Shown here one piece after another: positions 58,092-64,000 of a DNA stretch of 64,000 bases (positions within the stretch are counted from its first letter, which is position 1; each line of letters opens with the position of its first letter). Location of the stretch: contig NC_080041.1 in the NCBI RefSeq assembly GCF_012489685.1, forward strand, positions 97,823,205-97,887,204. Reading direction: 5' to 3'. A model generated the notes under the pieces. It was not told where the DNA came from, made no database searches, and saw only the letters and a program-made list of their open reading frames with translations. The DNA comes from Lotus japonicus (Eukaryota > Streptophyta > Magnoliopsida > Fabales > Fabaceae). A program made the translations under genes and the position numbers.

Positions 58092-59899
58092 TGATGAAAG
58101 GATATTTAATGAAGAGGTTTTCCTCCACTAACTACTATCAAATCCCTTTCAAGACTCAATCGTAGTATAGTATCGGGTTTTGTCGTCTCCACAGGGATTG
58201 TGTTGCTACGTATTAATCTTACTAGCTTGATGTTGGATGAATGACTTAAAAAGTAAAATGTGGGTTTATTTAAATAAAGGAAAAACTATAATTAAAGCGA
58301 TAAAAGAAATTTACGGAGGCAAACAAAGAAGAAAATGTATTTGGAAAATGAGTTCATTTGATATACAACTTATTCTCAACCAATATACTTTTATCAGATG
58401 AAATTAACATTTAAGATGCCGATAAGAGCTATTCACCCACTAATTTCTTAGCTAAGCGAATCTACCCATTAAGAACCTAGCCTTAATCTCTTAAGCCCTA
58501 GTGATCATAAAAGGAGCATTATACACATACCTACTCGATAAGACATTCTCAAGCTCTGTTCCTAACCCTAGAAGTTCATGTCCTAGTGGATAGAATCTCT
58601 GACTGTCACTCAAGAAATCCTAATAGTTCCTACTAGATAATCCTATCCTAGAGTGGTGAGTATCCCGACTTGTCACTCGGTATAGATCTCTTTTCCAACT
58701 CATGATATTCATACCTAAGAGTTAATGTCTCCTATTGTCACCTAGAAAACCTAAACCCTACCTAAGACATGCCTTTCTTAAGATGACTGATGCACGAGTG
58801 GTTTCTCTCATTAACTAAATTCACACCAACTTCTCAATTGTCATGCAAATCCTAAAAAGCATCATATTGACAAAAGATACATGAACGCGCAAAGAGAATC
58901 AATAACCTAAGATATAGGAATTTTTCCTCTTTCTATGAACTAAGCTACATTAACTCATATCAATTTCTCAATCTATTTATGAATTAATATAAACTCTTTA
59001 AATCACCAATTAACCAATTGAAGCATTAAACATAGAGAGAAACACCAAATAATGAAAATTCATACTTATAATTGCATAAAAGATGTTTTGACTAAGAGTA
59101 AAATCAAACTAACATCATTCCAAATACCAAAAGAGAGTCAAAACACAAAAATAGGTAAAGAGAAAAACAAAACCCAAAATAGAACGGAGCCATGGACGTC
59201 CGGAGAAGCTGTCACCTCCTCCATGGCCCTGACACCGGCCCTCAAGGGCCTAGCCTCCCTCTTCACCAAGAAATTGCCTCCAAGTCTTCCAAAGGTTTTT
59301 TATTAGGTTTAGGAGAAAAGAAAAATGAAAAAAATCCCAAAAAATAGGTCAAAAACGGAATTTATAGTGATTTTCGTGTTCTGTGCGTTTTTTGGCCTAT
59401 CTGATGCAGAAAATGATCTGGCGTAGTCAGGCACACCGTAACACGGTGCACCCGCGTGCATCTGGTGCATTTTCTTCCAGCCACTGACACGTGTCACGAT
59501 CCCAGCGCAGGTGCATGGTAAGCTCGTGCACTTGGATATCGCATGATTTCAGCCTCCATAATTCTATTTGAATTCCGAATTTTCTCTATCTTCTCCTAAA
59601 ATAAAGCAAATAAAAATAGATAAAAGATAAAAATAAGATAACACCTTAAAATAAAATTATCTAATCCTAAATTAAAGTAAATAAATCCTAATAATAATTA
59701 AATAGAATATAAAGCTAATTTAAATCCTAATAAAATCTAGAAAAATAATATAAAATGTAGAAAAATATTAAAACTAAATAAAAATATTAAAATGCATGAA
59801 ATAAGCCTAAAGTGTCATAAAATGACTAAAATATCTTAAATATTATAGTAAAATGCATGCAAATAAACTAGGAAAATAACCTTAAATCCCGGGTCATCA
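58092..59899. mobile_element. Solo LTR of 1.8 kb inserted in the gypsy integrase
   Basis: It starts TGATGAAAGG, ends GGGTCATCA and is flanked by a perfect 5-bp duplication, GACAC, at 58087-58091 and 59900-59904. Its early sequence (ACTATCAAATCCCTTTCAAG) matches the solo LTR at 43756-45053. Short open frames inside have no recognised product. Confidence 0.88.
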
Positions 59900-59904
59900 G
59901 ACAC

Positions 59905-60173
59905 GCGACGAAGCTCGCCTAACAGAAGCAGCGATGAAACAACGAGCAGCGGCTATGTATGACACGAAGGTGCGACCAAGAGAAATGCAAGCAGGGGATT
60001 TGGTGCTTAAGAAGCGGACAGGGGTCACGGGAAACAAGTTAAGCCCAATATGGGAGGGACCCTACAGAATCTTGAAGGTCCTTGGAAAGGGAGCTTATCA
60101 CCTGGAAAGCTTGGATGGGAAGCGGATGCCAAGATCGTGGAACGCTGCCAGTCTAAAATACTACTACAGCTAA
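59905..60173 (+). pseudogene. C-terminal end of gypsy pol
   Basis: The pol frame resumes and reads MYDTKVRPREMQAGDLVLKK and LSPIWEGPYRILKVLGKGAY, the conserved region after the integrase core. It ends SWNAASLKYYYS with a stop at 60171-60173. There is no chromodomain, as expected for Tat elements. The following 60174-60897 is non-coding spacer. Confidence 0.88.
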
Positions 60174-60897
60174 CGAGATCAACAAAAACGCTGCGATGCA
60201 AAATCGGCAGCAGTCTCGGCGAGGGAAAATCCTTTTGTACTTTGTTCGAAGAAATTGTTGGCCAAAAGTTCCTGAATGGACAAAACAAAGACACGTTCTT
60301 GTTCTCCATCTCGGGAGTTTGTTGACTATCACGTCTGATTGAAAATACAAAAATTGTATCCAGCAATTTCAATCACACTGAATTGCGGCGGGGGCTCGGT
60401 GGAAAAAATTCCCTAAAGGTGGCAATCCCAACACGACCTTGATGTCTGGGGATTGCTCCGGAAAGTCCGACGCAGTTCGCCGTCACTCGTCGGCGATGTG
60501 TGCGGAAAAGCTTCTTATCCCGATAATCTCCCCGAAATATGGGCGAGCATTGTTCAAACTAGGCTCAAAAGACTCGGGTAAACCCATATGGCCATTGGAC
60601 CCTGAGCAATTATAAGTCCTCGCCTAATAAGGCTGGCGAGGCCACACTTGATCTTATGGGAAATATGCGTGTGAAAGAAAGCCTCAGTTCAGAAACTGAG
60701 CCAAGAGCCCTAGTTGAACCCAGCACACCATCAATGTCGTCAGACGTAATTCAGAAATTAATAAACAAGTGGGGGAAACAAGGGAATAAAAATCGAAAAA
60801 CATTAAACCATGCATAAAACACAAAGATAAGTAAAAAATGAGTCAACTTAAAGTTAAAATACAGTAATCCAAATAAATAAAGAAGCATTGTTTCTAT

Positions 60898-62990
60898 CTA
60901 TGTTTTCGTTTCTGGTTGAACAACATCTCCTAGGTCAACGCCAGATACCCCCGGAGGGTCTTCAGCACCTTCCAGCCCAGCGGGTGTAATCTTCTTAAAA
61001 ACTCCCAAAGAGTCAAGGTTGACATCAGGATGAAGATGCTTGACTTGAGCCTTGGCGATCAGGAAGCCCCGGATGCGTTCAATAGCTGCTGTCTGGGCTG
61101 CGTCGTTCTTCATTCGCTCCTCCAGAATCTTGGCTTGAGCATCCTTCTCGGCCAGGAGTTTCTACTTGGACTCTAGATCGGAGCGAGCGTCGGCAAGAGT
61201 CTTGCGCCTGTCTGATAAATCCTTGCGCAGCTGGGCAATCTCTTCTTCCTTGCTGGAAAGACCTTTCTCTTGAGCAGCAAGGGCGACATCTTTAGCATCA
61301 AGGGCCTGCTTGAGTTCGTTAATCTTGGTTTCCAGATGCTCTTCTTTCTCATCCGCCGCGGCCCGCGCCAGCTTCGCCTCAGCAAGTTCTTTTGCATCTT
61401 TGACGTTTTCTCCGCTTCAAACGCTAACTGGCGGTGTAGGTTGGAGCAAGTTTCATCGAATCGATGGTTGGCGGCGCGCAAAGTCTCCACTTCCTGGCGA
61501 AGCTCAGTAGTGCCAGATAGGGCCCGAGGCTGCCAGGCTACCTGAGCAAACAGGCAACCCGCGCGGAGAAGATTCGACACAGCTTCCTGAGCCACATCTT
61601 GCGGATTCTGGCTGGGAATTTCCCTCAATTTCTCAAGATATGGATGAGAAAGAAGGAAGGAAAATGGATCGGGATTGGATTCGCTGGAGGGGCCCTTCGG
61701 GCGATCGGGCGAGAGTTCCTCCTCCTCATTGACATTTTTTGGAGAAGGAGGGGTTGGTAAAACATTGGTGGGAGAGTTTGGGCAGTTGCAAGACGGCGAG
61801 GTGTGAGTTGTAGCAGAGGCGTTCGCCTCGCCCTGGTGATCAGCTGCAGGAGACTTGCCCGCATCTGAAGAGGTACAAGGGGCGGAAATGATGCCCTATT
61901 CACAAAAAACAGGGGAGATAACGGAGGCGTTCGCCTCGCTCGCCTTATTCTTCTTTAGAGCACCCTCGTCCGCCGGCTAGCTCTGTCTTTTCTCCCCAGC
62001 GCGGGCAGAGGGGGAGGCTTTGGAGCTGTTAAGAACAAAGGCATTCAACAACTCAGCGGTAGAGAACTTCATCGTTTTACCTGGAAAAGGAAAAGAAAAA
62101 CAGTCATTAGCGAGAAAGGCGAGGAAGAAAGTATGCGACAAACATACAGGAATCAGGACCTAATCGGGGAAGCAATTTAGATCCTGGGGGGGCATTAAGA
62201 AGGTCAATACAATTCAGGAGCGGAAGTTGAAGTAAGGTTCCAGGCGATACCGTCTCGGGGAGAAGGAGACGTGGTATGGGGGCCATCTAAAGATCGAGGG
62301 GACGAGGTCCAGTAAAGAGGGAAAAGGGTTTCTCCTCCCCTCTCCGTGAATAATGAGGGGTAAGCAGGATGGATGACGACTCGGAAGTATCTCCGAGCAA
62401 GATAAGATTCTGAGCCCGCCCCGTAAGGGACAAATCGTTCTCGACCGGGCCGAGGGACCAAGACGACCCAACCTTGAGATCCTCGAAGATCCACCTCAAA
62501 AAGAAGGGAAAAAAGGGCAGGAGAAGGTGCAACATCAACACTGTGGCAAAGGATCTCGAAACATCGTAGGTAGGCCCAGGAGCAGGGGTGAAGTTGGCAA
62601 GGGGAAACGTTGATGCTGCGCAACATGAGGGTAAGGAAAGGTGAGAAGGGAAGTTTTATGTTCAGGTCAAGGAATAAGTATTCATGGATGAAGAAAAAGT
62701 GAGAGTATCCGAGGTCGTTAAACTCTCGGTGCTTCTAAGGGCGGTCTTGTTCTTGACAGCCGGTGGTGCGAAGGAGGTCCTTTAGCAAGGAGGAGTAGCA
62801 AAACCCACCGACTCGATTAGCGAGGTTATAGACAGATTCGCTGGTTGACAGTTCAGATGATTGGTCAAGGATTTCTTGGTTGGGTGCCTCCGTGACAAGG
62901 GGGAAGAGTGGCGAAGGTTGTCAAGCGGTGAGCCTTGATTTCCTCGAGAGAGGACAGAGCCCCTGTGGAGAACATCAAAAATAAGAAGGA
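60898..62990 (-). pseudogene. Antisense ORF of the Tat element (Transposase_28-like), degraded
   Basis: On the minus strand the block from about 62880 to 62204 reads ESVYNLANRVGGFCYS, then INVSPCQLHPCSWAYLRCFE and GWVVLVPRPGRERF, resembling PF04195 (putative gypsy-type transposon). The block at 61903-60898 has an N-terminal Ser/Pro-rich part and a long coiled-coil (heptads around LRAANHRFDETCSNLHRQLA), ending GVSGVDLGDVVQPETKT. Stops, a frameshift near 61400 and a possible intron near 62090 break it. Its function is unknown; such ORFs occur in Tat elements across plants. Confidence 0.72.
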
Positions 62991-63695
62991 GAAGAGAAAA
63001 GAACTAACCAGAGGTGGGGTTGTGGACGAAAGAGCAGGGAGCAGAGCAAGGGATTCGCAGGATTAGTAAGGGAAGCCGGCACAGGAATCAGGAGCGAGTG
63101 AGGAGATAGTTAACAAGGAAAGAGGAGAAATGTGGGGAAGAGAATTTAAAGGATGGAAAAGTAGAAAGTAAAGGCAGCGTGTTAGGCGAAAAGTTGTAGC
63201 CGTTAATGCTGATTGGTTTAAATTCAAAAATGTCAGGGTTTGACGTGCCGGCGTAAAGGAAGCTTATTGGTTGAAATTCGGGTTGGCAGGGTTCGCTGAA
63301 GATTCGAAAGGACATTTCAAAAGTGGCAGTTGAGATTCAGTGGATTTGCTGACTTAAAAACTACTTCAGGGTGCAACGCGTGGCGAACGCACGACACCCG
63401 TCAAAGTCTCATGATTTAGGGCACGTGCGCAGTGTTGGCAAGGCGAGCAGGTCAAGTGCCATCGCCCTGGGACTGCTTGTGGACTCGGTTTGCCTAGGGA
63501 AGGGATGATGCAGCGAAAAGTTTAGAATATGAAGGTTTTTGACTTTGTTCTTCCAGCCATGTTGGCAATTGTTTTTTCATTTTGTTAAAAACTTTAGGTT
63601 TTATCATTGTTTAGTCTTTCATAGTCCTCGCCTTGGTTTCTTCTGTTTAAAGACACACTTAGCTCTCATGCTTCGAGCTCGGTGTCTTGTGGACT

Positions 63696-64000
63696 TGTGG
63701 ACTGGGCAAGACCCCAGGGTCCCTCGCCCAGGGGACTCAGCCTTAGGCGCGGAACATGCCTGAGCCTTGGGCCGCTCTCCCCAAGGCTCAACCGGCCCAT
63801 TTAGACAGATTAAAGGCACGAAGGCCCAACCCCAAATCTATAAATAGGGGACGGTTACCAATTGTAAGGGACTCTTAGCTCATTTGGCAATAACAACATT
63901 GAAATTCAGTTATATTTTCTCTCCCTAAGCAGTTGAGAGCTCATCTCTCTAAAATCTTCGATCACATTCCACACACTCTTGGCACTATGCCTTGATTTTA
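63696..64000 (+). repeat. 3' LTR of the gypsy element, truncated by the window edge
   Basis: It matches 50781 onward, including the TATAAATAGGGGACGG box and ACACACTCTTGGCACTATGC, with about nine differences. Roughly 20-25 bases are expected beyond the edge, so the outer target duplication cannot be seen. Confidence 0.88.

Larger units (their letters stand above)
50781..64000 (+). mobile_element. Tat-lineage Ty3-gypsy retrotransposon, nested and deleted, right end outside window
   Basis: A 5' LTR (about 50781-51103) is followed by a primer-binding site starting TGGCGCCGTCTATGGGG at 51105. A second LTR copy starts near 63696 and runs off the window. Gag, protease, integrase core and integrase C-terminus are present in order, but reverse transcriptase and RNase H are missing. 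An antisense Transposase_28-type ORF lies between pol and the 3' LTR, the mark of the Tat lineage. Three later insertions split the coding region (51844-54846, 55968-57176 and 58092-59899). The LTRs differ at about nine places in 300 bases, so it is clearly older than the copia element. Confidence 0.9.

Overview
The window is plant nuclear DNA, most likely from a eudicot and probably a legume. The evidence is intron-bearing GT/AG genes for plant-specific proteins, AT-rich intergenic sequence, and a dense load of plant transposons (Ty1-copia, Ty3-gypsy of the Tat type, LINE, SINE, CACTA, Mutator-like, hAT-like, Helitron). The legume assignment is an impression from repeat families and was not tested.

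Only three host-type genes are visible, all on the minus strand. A plant mobile domain (PMD) gene fragment runs off the left edge (1-785). Two complete, intact, related genes lie side by side: a QUASIMODO3-type putative pectin methyltransferase (coding 20280 to 13977, 7 exons, 597 aa) and a PMT15/16-type putative methyltransferase (coding 30527 to 25321, 6 exons, 623 aa). Both are predicted type II Golgi membrane proteins of the PMT family. All five introns of the second gene match, in position and phase, the last five introns of the first, so they are paralogues. As I recall, the Arabidopsis orthologues are also adjacent, which would make this an old conserved pair.

The rest is mobile DNA. 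From left to right: a Mutator-like element with hairpin termini (1909-2738); a young, complete Ty1-copia element with identical LTRs but two stops in its polyprotein (2987-7862); a full-length tRNA-derived SINE (7908-8019); MITEs and a dead copia fragment (8.3-13.4 kb); the QUA3 gene; a hAT MITE and decayed LTR-retrotransposon sequence (20.8-24.4 kb); the PMT15 gene; MITEs and low-complexity DNA (31-34 kb); a non-autonomous Helitron (about 34259-38178); a truncated LINE split by two solo LTRs, one of 4.7 kb with an internal 61-bp minisatellite (38321-45372); a hAT-like element carrying a SINE-like unit and a Pack-MULE with a ribosomal protein S9 pseudogene (47308-49526); and a Tat-lineage Ty3-gypsy element (about 50781 to beyond 64000). 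The gypsy element lacks reverse transcriptase, keeps an antisense Transposase_28-type ORF, and has been hit by a CACTA element, a solo LTR and a further 1.2-kb insertion.

The most unusual signal is a set of ten or more tiny insertions (11-29 bp) that look like the 3' tails of SINEs or LINEs, each flanked by 10-16 bp direct repeats. They suggest extreme 5' truncation of retroposons and would escape normal repeat annotation.
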